Below the pieces are notes generated by a model. The model saw only the letters and a list, made by a program, of their open reading frames with translations, made no database searches and had not been told where the DNA came from. A program made the position numbers and the translations under genes. From an uncultured Sutterella sp. (GTDB taxonomy: Bacteria; Pseudomonadota; Gammaproteobacteria; Burkholderiales; Burkholderiaceae_F), in NCBI GenBank assembly GCA_900545275.1, contig UQYG01000003.1:137586-201585 (forward strand): 64,000 bases of DNA. Reading direction: 5' to 3'. Shown here piece by piece: positions 53,074 to 60,643 of the stretch. Numbering within the stretch: the stretch's first letter is position 1; each line of letters opens with the position of its first letter.

Positions 53074-53619
53074 ATGTCCAGAGGTCTGCGCGCCATGCTT
53101 ATCGATCCGCAAGGAAACGTCAGCGAATACAAGACGTCGTCGGATGGGCTCAAAGTGGACGATCTTCGCTCCGAGCGGCTCTGGGGACCCTGGTTCGATC
53201 TCGGCAGCATCACCGAAATCGAAATCGTGTACTCCGTAAGACATTCCGCGCCCGCCATCGACGGGCTTATTTCGATGCTCGGCGGGGCGGCGGTGGGCGG
53301 GGCTGCGGGGGCGGCCGTGATGGCTTATTTCTTCTCCAAAGACCGCGGACAGGTCGTTTGCTACACCAACGTGAAGCTCGCCGGTCACGGCGACGCTGTC
53401 TTCAAATTCATCGCCGACGAGCCCATCGTCGACAAGGTCTTTCTGATCATCGAGGAGAAAAACTACTTCGGGCAGAGGACCCCGAATCTCACGTGCGGCT
53501 TTTTGCGCTGGCTCGACAATTTCTTTGAGACCGCTCACTGGGTGTGCATGAAGATCATCTGGACCTGCGCCACGCTCATTGCCATTCTGGCGACGTACGA
53601 CTTCTTGACGGGGGAATGA
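53074..53619 (+). CDS. Unknown membrane-associated protein
   Basis: A 181-residue protein that I do not recognise. Residues ~63-88 (SMLGGAAVGGAAGAAVMAYF) are a glycine/alanine-rich membrane segment and ~153-175 (WVCMKIIWTCATLIAILATY) a second. The parts between and before are mixed and soluble-looking (NVSEYKTSSDGLKVDDLRSE, AVFKFIADEPIVDKVFLIIE), possibly a PH-like domain by pattern only. No clear ribosome site is near ATG 53074; ATG 53095 is an alternative. Confidence 0.6.
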   Translation: MSRGLRAMLIDPQGNVSEYKTSSDGLKVDDLRSERLWGPWFDLGSITEIEIVYSVRHSAPAIDGLISMLGGAAVGGAAGAAVMAYFFSKDRGQVVCYTNVKLAGHGDAVFKFIADEPIVDKVFLIIEEKNYFGQRTPNLTCGFLRWLDNFFETAHWVCMKIIWTCATLIAILATYDFLTGE

Positions 53620-53784
53620 TCCAGACGGAAACGGCTCGCCTTCGCTAGTCGGCGCATCCGGGACGGTCGACGGGCGAGGGGAAGTCTGAATTATCTTCTT
53701 TCTCGCTTCGTGGAATGATGACGATCGACGAGATGGAGTTCTGTCGATCAAATCATTCGGAACCGTCGATGAGGAGGAAGTGCC

Positions 53785-54744
53785 ATGCGAAACGGCGTTT
53801 TGGAGAATCTCGGCGCCTGGAAGCTTTTCATTCGAGTGGCGGGCTTTCGGAGCTTTCGAAGCGCCGCGAAGGCCCTTGATGAGGATCCGTCCGTCGTGAG
53901 TCGACGGATTGCGCAACTCGAATCGGCGCTCGGGTTTCGGCTCTTCGATACGTCGGGACAGTCGCTGGTGTTGACGGAAAACGGACGAAGGGCGCTTCGC
54001 ACGATTTCGCCGCTTCTCGACATCGCGGACAAGACGCTCGCCGACATTCGAGAGGGCGTCGTTCGTCCGAAGCGGCAGCTTCATATCCTCGCATCGGCCG
54101 GCTTTCAGAACGCCTTTCTCTGGCGCGCGACGGCGCGCTTTCGCCTGATTCATCCGGATACGAGCTTCTGGATCGAAACCTTCCGTCAGGGAGATTCGTT
54201 TTTCGATCAGCTCGGCCACGGCGTCGACATCATCGTCACGTCCTTTCGGCAGGAAAATCCCAATCTCTACCTGCGTCGCGTGTCGCGTCACCCGAAGGTG
54301 TGCGTGGCGTCCCCGGCCCTGGCGGAACGGGAAGGTCCCTTCGAGAAGCCGCAGGATCTCGGAAAGGTGCCCCTGAGCGCTAACGTGCATTTTCTCCGCT
54401 CGATTTCCTTCCGACGAGAGGACGAGGTCGCGGACGGACCTCGGCACTTTGCGATGCTCACCGACAATTCGTCCTTTCTCGCCGAGTGGGCGGCGGCGGG
54501 CTACGGGATTTTCGTCGGATGCCCTTCCACCATCGCTGCGGACCGCATTCGGGAACGCCGCCTCGTGCAGGTGTGCAAGGACTGGTCCCTGCCGCTTTTG
54601 GAAGGCTGGGCCTATGCGTCGCTTGCCGAAGCCCTGAATCCGAATTCCCTGATCGTGACTTTTCTCGACTTCCTCGAAACACTCAACCGCGTCGTGCTCG
54701 AGGACGCGGGAACGGTTGTCGGAACGCCGGGTGATGCGGTCTGA
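53785..54744 (+). CDS. LysR-type transcriptional regulator
   Basis: A 319-residue regulator with RSFRSAAKALDEDPSVVSRR (residues ~22-41) as helix-turn-helix and FRLFDTSGQSLVLTENGRRA following. The effector domain includes FQNAFLWRATARFRLIHPDT. GGAGGAAG precedes the ATG. It is co-directional with and 123 bp before the secreted protein at 54868, its most likely target. Confidence 0.88.
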   Translation: MRNGVLENLGAWKLFIRVAGFRSFRSAAKALDEDPSVVSRRIAQLESALGFRLFDTSGQSLVLTENGRRALRTISPLLDIADKTLADIREGVVRPKRQLHILASAGFQNAFLWRATARFRLIHPDTSFWIETFRQGDSFFDQLGHGVDIIVTSFRQENPNLYLRRVSRHPKVCVASPALAEREGPFEKPQDLGKVPLSANVHFLRSISFRREDEVADGPRHFAMLTDNSSFLAEWAAAGYGIFVGCPSTIAADRIRERRLVQVCKDWSLPLLEGWAYASLAEALNPNSLIVTFLDFLETLNRVVLEDAGTVVGTPGDAV

Positions 54745-54867
54745 GCAACACCTCTTTTCGTTCCCTGACGGGCATCAAAAGCCCCTCTGAAAAACGGATG
54801 CGCGTTCGAAAGCGGTCCTACATTCGAAGATGTCGACAGAGGTCGTCAACTACGAAAAGGAGCTTTT

Positions 54868-56205
54868 ATGCATAAGACCGCATTCGCCGTCGCACTGGCC
54901 TTCGCCGTTGCGACATTGGGCACTTCCTCCCTTTATGCCGCGACCGACGGCGCCACGGAACCCGACGCCATCACGGGCGCGACCAAGAAGCGAGAAAGTC
55001 ATTCCGGAGCCTTCCGTCTGACCGACACGAAGGAGGGACAGACGCTGCTGCGTGAAATGGTGCGCGACTTCATCTGGACGGGCGACACCACCTTCGACGG
55101 ACACAAGATCAAGGGCGGCCGCCAGATGTTCGGCATCGCGACCTCCTACCACAACGTGCCCGAAAACATCACGGCCGAACTCACGACCGACTACGACGAG
55201 GCGACGGGCACCTTCACTTTCTACGGGACGACCGCCAAGGATTCCGGCAAGATTCTGCGCGCTTCGAAGTCGGGCACGGGCGTCTCCGTTTCCTGGGTGA
55301 AGCAGCTTCGCGAAAACGAACAGGCCGACTGGGGCTGGAACTACTACGATTCCTACGGGATTTCCTTTGACGCCGACCTCGAGGTGATCCGCGGGGCCGA
55401 CCTCAATACGGGGGACGAGGCGAAGACGAAGGCTGCGCTCAAGCGTCTCGGCGAAATCATGGACAAGAGCCTCGTCACGATCAAGGAGTGGAATCTTCTC
55501 TGGCAGTTCGATCCCGCGCTCAAGGGCGAAGCGCTCGAAAAGGCCCGGGAAGGCGCCATCCGCGACTTCATGAGCTACGAAGACGTCTATGTCGTGAAGC
55601 CGCGCTCCATGATCGTGATCGGCTACTTCGCGCGTCCCCTGATGGTGAACGCCAACAACGCGTTCGTCTACCGCGATTACGCCCTCGATTCCTCGAAGGC
55701 GGGCTTCAAGCTCGAAGAGGCCGCGGGCTACAAGGCGGCCGTGCGCGATACGAACTGCATCTGCACCTACACGCCGGAAGAACGGGCCCGCTACAACTTC
55801 TTTGACGGACGCTTCCCGGCCGATTCGCCCAAGAACCTCATGAACCGCATGAAGGACTACAAGAACACGGTGGTCTTCGGGACCGCAACGCCTGCGAAGG
55901 GTGCGGCTCCCACGGCGGAAGCCCTCAAGGCCGTTGAAGCGCAGTACAACAACGGCGGAAAGCTCATGACGAAGGCTGAGGTCGACAAGGCGGTCGCCGC
56001 GGCCGAGGGCGTGAAGAAAACCTACTACTGGTCCGACGAATCCAAGAACGCCGCCATGCCGGACCGCTTCATGGTGACGTACACGGGCAAGGATTCGAAC
56101 GGCAAGCCCTTCCGCGTGGACCTTCCCAACTGGAACCGCTGGTTCGCTCTGCAGCCGAACAACACCTGCGGCTTGGCCACGCGTCATACCATTGAGTTCC
56201 GATGA
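54868..56205 (+). CDS. Secreted split-barrel (pyridoxamine-phosphate-oxidase-like) protein, tentative
   Basis: A 445-residue protein with a signal peptide (AFAVALAFAVATLGTSSLYA, cleavage near 24). The segment YHNVPENITAELTTDYDEAT, FYGTTAKDSGKILRASK and GVSVSWVKQL resembles an FMN-binding split barrel of the PNPOx type by pattern; this is not certain. The C-terminal third is rich in Tyr/Asn/Lys. A periplasmic flavin- or haem-linked function is possible. AAGGAG lies 5 bases before the ATG. No other domain is recognised. Confidence 0.5.
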   Translation: MHKTAFAVALAFAVATLGTSSLYAATDGATEPDAITGATKKRESHSGAFRLTDTKEGQTLLREMVRDFIWTGDTTFDGHKIKGGRQMFGIATSYHNVPENITAELTTDYDEATGTFTFYGTTAKDSGKILRASKSGTGVSVSWVKQLRENEQADWGWNYYDSYGISFDADLEVIRGADLNTGDEAKTKAALKRLGEIMDKSLVTIKEWNLLWQFDPALKGEALEKAREGAIRDFMSYEDVYVVKPRSMIVIGYFARPLMVNANNAFVYRDYALDSSKAGFKLEEAAGYKAAVRDTNCICTYTPEERARYNFFDGRFPADSPKNLMNRMKDYKNTVVFGTATPAKGAAPTAEALKAVEAQYNNGGKLMTKAEVDKAVAAAEGVKKTYYWSDESKNAAMPDRFMVTYTGKDSNGKPFRVDLPNWNRWFALQPNNTCGLATRHTIEFR

Positions 56206-56249
56206 ACGCTTCGTCTTCCGGAGGGAAACTCCGTGAGGCGTCAATAAAC

Positions 56250-56285
56250 GAACAACCGCCCGCAGAAAAAGGCGGGCGGTTGTTC
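56250..56285. terminator. Long hairpin after the secreted protein gene
   Basis: Perfect 14-bp stem GAACAACCGCCCGC/GCGGGCGGTTGTTC with an AGAAAAAG loop, 45 bp after the stop. No T run follows on either strand; called as a probable terminator or mRNA end structure. Confidence 0.5.
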
Positions 56286-56350
56286 GAGAAGATCGAGAAG
56301 AACCCGGCCGACGAAGCGTAAGCGTTGGCCGGGGAGAGTTCTCCTGAGTC

Positions 56351-56545
56351 TTACGTTTCATCTTTCCCGTACAAATCCTTCATCAGAGCCTTGACGCTCG
56401 TGAAGGTCTTCCCGCCGCCCGTCTCAATCTCTTCGAGGGCGGCTTTCGTTTCCGGCACCTCGAACCAGGAAATGCGTTCGACGGGTAGGGCATTTCTTGA
56501 GAGCGCACTGCGGACCAACTCGCAAAGCGCCTCCGAAAGGTCATG
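56351..56545 (-). pseudogene. DinJ/RelB-like antitoxin remnant
   Basis: Reads DLSEALCELVRSALSRNALP, ISWFEVPETKAALEEIETGG and KTFTSVKALMKDLYGK. This is the middle and C-terminal part of a DinJ/RelB antitoxin. The N-terminal DNA-binding strand is missing; the frame upstream has only a TTG and an unrelated sequence. No YafQ/RelE toxin is adjacent. Confidence 0.6.
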
Positions 56546-56620
56546 GTTTCCTGATGCATGATGTTCTCCCCGATGCAATCCACTCTACAACAATGCATTG
56601 CGGACTGTCGACGGGCCGGA

Positions 56621-56676
56621 GGGCGGGATCGGATGCAACCGGCGGGTGGGAGAGGCCAAAACGAAACGGACGCCCA
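56621..56676 (+). repeat. ~56-bp direct repeat, left copy
   Basis: Matches 63759-63814 with few differences; the core AGAGGCCAAAACGAAACGG is identical. In the right copy this sequence is the tail of a working terminator; here only one arm of it remains. It marks the left edge of the 56.7-63.8 kb mobile zone. The bases from here to the FadL gene hold no other gene. Confidence 0.75.
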
Positions 56677-56838
56677 CTTTTCAAGCAGGAGACCAAAGAG
56701 ATTGTCGTCTTGGGGCACGATCCTAACCGATGGCATCTGTACACAACTGAATCTCTCGAGTGCAATGCACTTCGAGCTCAATAAGCCAGGGTCATACGTT
56801 CGGGTTGGAAGCTTTAGTGAACAACCTGTCCCGGAGCC

Positions 56839-56884
56839 AAAGTGAAGTGGTTGTGGTCAATAGACTGCAACCGCTTCACTTTTA
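56839..56884 (-). terminator. Terminator-like hairpin after the FadL gene
   Basis: Fifteen-base stem AAAGTGAAGTGGTTG/CAACCGCTTCACTTT (56839-56853/56868-56882) with one wobble pair, 20 bp after the FadL stop. Confidence 0.6.
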
Positions 56885-56903
56885 GTTCAATTCCGCCTGA
56901 ATG

Positions 56904-58178
56904 TCAGAACGTATAGCCGATGGAGACGGAATAAATATTGGCCGACAGATCATGGCTCTTGCCGTTTTCCAAGTCGGAGCCCTCAAAACTTGAATAGTCC
57001 TGCCCGCGCATCCATAGATGGGCATAGCCAATGTCAAGATTCCAGTTTTCCCATCGCAGGCCAGTGCCCAAACTGACGCCCGTGCGGCCGTGTCCCGGGA
57101 CCATGAAGTCTGCGTGGGCTTCGTTTGTGACCGGTGTTTCGTGCCAAACGCCTGCGCGCAGGGCAAGCCAGTCCATGGGTTCGTATTCCACACTGGCATT
57201 GAAGTTCCATCCGTTGCGCCATTTTTTGGCGGAGTTGGACTCAAAATTGGAATCAAATCTGATGTTCAGGGAATCAAAAGTTGACCAACGGGTAAAGACG
57301 GTTCCTATTTCGAAGCTGAGATTGTCCAACGGATAGTAGGTCAGGCCCACGGCAAGGGAGTCAGGCAGACGCACCCTGCCATGTACGCCGGTATCGACAG
57401 CATGCGGTACTTGATTCTGTACAGCCAACAGATTATTTTCTTCGCGGGAAAAATCGGCTGAGCCATCAATACGGAGCGTCACAGGGCTCTTGTAGGCAAG
57501 ACCCAGAGAGAGCTTGTCCGTCATGCGGATGTGAATGCCCAAGTGCACCCCAACTCCCCAGTGCGAGCCGTCAAGCGTCATCTTGATGTCCTCAGCCTTT
57601 GCTGGGACGACCTCTGAGCGTTGGAAGCATGGAATCTGCTTTCCCATGGTCAAGCTGGCGTGCATGATTTCTACGCCGGCGGAAAGAGACAGGGCATCGT
57701 TGACCTTCACAGCCAGCGTGGGCACGAAGGAAAACGTCTGGAATTTGATGTCGGTCAGGTCGTAACGTCCCGGCCAATTGTCAGGAAACTCATTGTCAAG
57801 GCCGAAGCGCGAGAACAGCCCCAGGCCCAGCCACAAATGCTCGTTGAGTTGATGGGTTAGGTAGGCGTAAGGTGCGGACAGAACATGGGACCCTGTGGTC
57901 GTAGACGAGAGGCTGCCGTCTTTTTCGTATAAATCGAACGTGCTCTTGGGAACAACGGCGGCATAACCGACCATGACGTGCGTACCGGGTAAACGGGTAA
58001 TGCCGGCAGCGTTGTAGGCGATGGCCGAGGGATCGTCCGCACGTCCCACCATGCCTCCTGCCAGAGACAGGCCTCTCGTGCTCCATTGCGTCAGGGAAAA
58101 ACCTTCGGCCTTTGCCGCAGTCATCTGACATGCGCACAAAAGACAGACTGCAGGTATGACATATCGTTTTTTTTTCAT
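56904..58178 (-). CDS. OmpP1/FadL/TodX family outer membrane transporter
   Basis: A 424-residue outer membrane barrel. The signal MKKKRYVIPAVCLLCACQMT ends near 26 (AAKA). The mature start EGFSLTQWSTRGLSLAGGMV, then DDPSAIAYNAAGITRLPGTH, is the FadL hatch with its NPAA-like YNAAG motif; the end is IYSVSIGYTF. Such proteins pass hydrophobic compounds, for example long-chain fatty acids or aromatics. The ATG at 58178 has GGAG six bases before it, better than the ATG at 58184. The gene is less GC-rich than its neighbours and lies in a mobile zone, suggesting transfer. Confidence 0.88.
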   Translation of the reverse strand: MKKKRYVIPAVCLLCACQMTAAKAEGFSLTQWSTRGLSLAGGMVGRADDPSAIAYNAAGITRLPGTHVMVGYAAVVPKSTFDLYEKDGSLSSTTTGSHVLSAPYAYLTHQLNEHLWLGLGLFSRFGLDNEFPDNWPGRYDLTDIKFQTFSFVPTLAVKVNDALSLSAGVEIMHASLTMGKQIPCFQRSEVVPAKAEDIKMTLDGSHWGVGVHLGIHIRMTDKLSLGLAYKSPVTLRIDGSADFSREENNLLAVQNQVPHAVDTGVHGRVRLPDSLAVGLTYYPLDNLSFEIGTVFTRWSTFDSLNIRFDSNFESNSAKKWRNGWNFNASVEYEPMDWLALRAGVWHETPVTNEAHADFMVPGHGRTGVSLGTGLRWENWNLDIGYAHLWMRGQDYSSFEGSDLENGKSHDLSANIYSVSIGYTF

Positions 58179-58303
58179 ATGCATCTCCGCAACGAAATTC
58201 AAATCGTATCTGACAGTCGAAAGGAGATCGCCCACGATAATTATACCGTAACGCTTGGAGTTAGGTACTTCCTTTATCCTGAGCTCCCGCCCCGATGTCG
58301 CGA

Positions 58304-58903
58304 CTACGCCGTCGGGGCTTTTCGTACGTACTCCTTAGCGCACTTCACGCCGAGAAGTTTGTAAATTTGCCGATGCTCCTTCACGGGCTCTCCCGGGATG
58401 ACGACATTTTCAAAAACTTTTGCTTTTTGAGTGCGCATCCGCATCAGAATGCGGTCAAGAGAAAAATTCGAATTTTTGAGTTCGTTTTGAATTTGTTGCA
58501 ACAAAGCGGTTGCGATAAACGTCATCAACAAATGTCCGCGGAAAGTTTTTTCCTTTTCAACATTTAATGGTAGAAGTGATGCGTAGTTTTTCGTGATATC
58601 GAACACCTGCTCGATATCTTGACGCACATAATAGTGGGACAATACATGTTCCGGTTGGATGCGGCGAGTGGCCAGCAAAATAAAGACGCCGTGCTCCCGC
58701 ATTTCATCGTGAAATTTCTTCGCATTGATTCGCCCATTGGCATTCTTGTCGAGAAATTTCTTTCGCTCAACTTCCTGCATTCCCTTGTCGCGACATACGT
58801 AGGCGTAGAGGTGATGCCCCTCGTACTCGACGGGGACGCATTTGATGTAGACCTGGCGGCCGTTGAAGAGGCGCCCTCTGTAGTTGTCAAAATGTCTTTC
58901 CAA
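58304..58903 (-). pseudogene. IS1634-type (IS4 group) transposase, C-terminal remnant
   Basis: About 199 residues: HGVFILLATRRIQPEHVLSH, YYVRQDIEQVFDITKNYASL and KTFRGHLLMTFIATALLQQI, the C-terminal part with the last catalytic glutamate region (DIEQVF) of IS1634-family transposases. The front, with the first two catalytic aspartates, is missing and the frame meets the left end of the IS3 element at 58887. No second half is found on the other side of IS3, so a deletion followed the insertion. Confidence 0.75.
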
Positions 58904-58931
58904 GATCCTTTATCCCCTCTTGGAGAGAAAA

Positions 58932-59486
58932 ATGCAGTATCCTGCCGACCTTCGTGATGTCGTCGTCCGACGTATCCTTGCGCATGAAATTTCCGCCAAG
59001 GAGGCCGTCGACGAGTACGGCGTCGCTCACTCCACCGTCTACCACTGGGTAAGCCGTGCTCGCAAGCAAGCAGCTTCGCATGATGACGGCGCCCTCACCC
59101 CGTCCGATATGAAAAAGCTACCGTTACCCGAAGGTGTCCCCCTCTTGAAGATGATCCAGGCAGATGCCGTCTGTCGTCATTTTGGCTATGACAGTGCAGA
59201 AGCAGGCGAGTACTGCCGCCGTGTCGGCCTGCACCTGGGTGACGTTCGCTCCTTCAGCAAACAGTTGAAGGACGACAGCATTGAGGATGCCGCCGTCTCG
59301 CATTCCCGGGAGCGCACCCTCAAATCGCAGGCAACGAAGGATAAGGCCAAAATCAAAGAGGCGGAGAAACAAAATCGCCTGCTGCAAAAGGAAATCGACC
59401 GCAAAGATAAAGCCTTGGCTGAGACGACTGCATTGTTGGTTTTGTCAAAAAAAGCCGAGGCGATCTGGGGAGTAAAGGAAAGCTGA
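58932..59486 (+). CDS. IS3-family OrfA (helix-turn-helix, coiled coil)
   Basis: A 184-residue protein. YPADLRDVVVRRILAHEISA, KEAVDEYGVAHSTVYHWVSR is the DNA-binding helix-turn-helix. The end, QATKDKAKIKEAEKQNRLLQ KEI, is a heptad-rich coiled coil. Near the end A7G at 59447-59454 is a slippery site: a -1 shift there joins OrfA to the OrfB frame to make the full transposase. ATG 58932 has GGAGAG before it. Confidence 0.88.
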   Translation: MQYPADLRDVVVRRILAHEISAKEAVDEYGVAHSTVYHWVSRARKQAASHDDGALTPSDMKKLPLPEGVPLLKMIQADAVCRHFGYDSAEAGEYCRRVGLHLGDVRSFSKQLKDDSIEDAAVSHSRERTLKSQATKDKAKIKEAEKQNRLLQKEIDRKDKALAETTALLVLSKKAEAIWGVKES

Positions 59487-59533
59487 TCAGCGCCCAAGAT
59501 CGCCTGGCAGCCATTGAACTGATCCGTGAGGCC

Positions 59534-60547
59534 GTGGCGCTTGGCGCCAGCCCTGATAAGGCAGCCGCTGTGCTCGGCATTACCGGCCGTTCCTATCGCA
59601 ACTGGTGCGCTCGCCTGAAACGAGGCGAAGAACTGGAAGACGGCCGTTTGGATCGAGGTGACTTCAAGCCGTCCTTTGCCTTGAGCAAAGAGGAGCAGGA
59701 CGCCCTTGTGGCGAGGTTCTGCAGACCCGATGTGGCCGATCTCAGTCTCCCCCAGGCGCATACACGGCTCTTGGACAACCAGGAGTACTACGGGTCACTC
59801 TCCACGGTTTATCGCGTGATGAGGAAGCGGGGCTTGAATACCAAGCGCACGACTACCCGCACGCCGACGCGACGTTACAAGCCCACGAGCTACGAGGCTA
59901 CCGGGCCCAATCAAGTGTGGTCGTGGGACATCACGTATATGCGCAACAAGGTGACCGGGGAATTCATGTATGGGTATGTGATTATCGACATCTACAGTCG
60001 TTACATCATTCATGCAGAAGTGCACGAGAGGGACTGTGCAGAACTTGCGCAAGAGTTCTTGGCCAAAGCTTTTCGCAAGTATGGAATTCAACCGAGACGC
60101 CTTGTCCTGCATTCGGATAACGGCGCATCGATGACGGCGAAGGAGATACTTGCGCTGCTTGAGAATTGGGGTGTTGAGTTCTCACACAGCCGACCGCGAG
60201 TGAGCAACGACAATCCATATTCCGAGTCGCTGTTCCGTACCCTGAAGCATACAGGTCGAGGCTATCCGAAAAAGGGGTTCAGATCGTTTCTGGCAGCACG
60301 TGTGTGGCTGGATGGCTTCGTGAAGACATACAACCACAACAACTACCACAGCGGCATCAACTGGGTGACCCCTGCGAGCCGGTTCAGAGGCGAGGATGCC
60401 GCCGTGCTTGCTGCGCGCAAAGCGGTCCTAGAGGCAGCCCGTGCCAAGAACCCGCGGCGCTGGACTAACGGCCGCGTGCGCGATTGTACGCCCGCTCCCA
60501 GTCAGTTCCTTAACCCTGACAAGCCTACCGCGCAAGCGAAGGCGTAG
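59534..60547 (+). CDS. IS3-family OrfB (DDE transposase), probably made by -1 frameshift
   Basis: The frame opens before 59534 and is in -1 register with OrfA. QVWSWDITYM carries the first catalytic Asp, LVLHSDNGASMTAKEI the second, and NPYSESLFRTLKHTGRGYPK the Glu, so the DDE triad is complete. The end has YNHNNYHSGINWVTPASRF, typical of IS3 integrases. The start listed is the first ATG in the frame; the natural product is likely the OrfAB fusion starting at 58932. Confidence 0.9.
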   Translation: MALGASPDKAAAVLGITGRSYRNWCARLKRGEELEDGRLDRGDFKPSFALSKEEQDALVARFCRPDVADLSLPQAHTRLLDNQEYYGSLSTVYRVMRKRGLNTKRTTTRTPTRRYKPTSYEATGPNQVWSWDITYMRNKVTGEFMYGYVIIDIYSRYIIHAEVHERDCAELAQEFLAKAFRKYGIQPRRLVLHSDNGASMTAKEILALLENWGVEFSHSRPRVSNDNPYSESLFRTLKHTGRGYPKKGFRSFLAARVWLDGFVKTYNHNNYHSGINWVTPASRFRGEDAAVLAARKAVLEAARAKNPRRWTNGRVRDCTPAPSQFLNPDKPTAQAKA

Positions 60548-60643
60548 AGCGCCCGTAGACGTTCCCTGAAGCGAAAACGCCCCGCATTGCTGCGAGGCGA
60601 TTAGCTTGTTCTTTTTGAAAATTCTTGGAAATCTTTCTTGACA

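Larger units (their letters stand above)
58887..60643 (+). mobile_element. IS3-family insertion sequence
   Basis: Boundaries from imperfect terminal inverted repeats: left TGTCAAAATGTCTTTCCAAG (58887-58906) and right, read inward from 60643, TGTCAAGAAAGATTTCCAAG. Both carry TGTCAA...TTTCCAAGA. It encodes orfA and orfB. No target-site duplication is visible, in line with a deletion at one side. The right end cuts an autotransporter gene. Confidence 0.75.
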
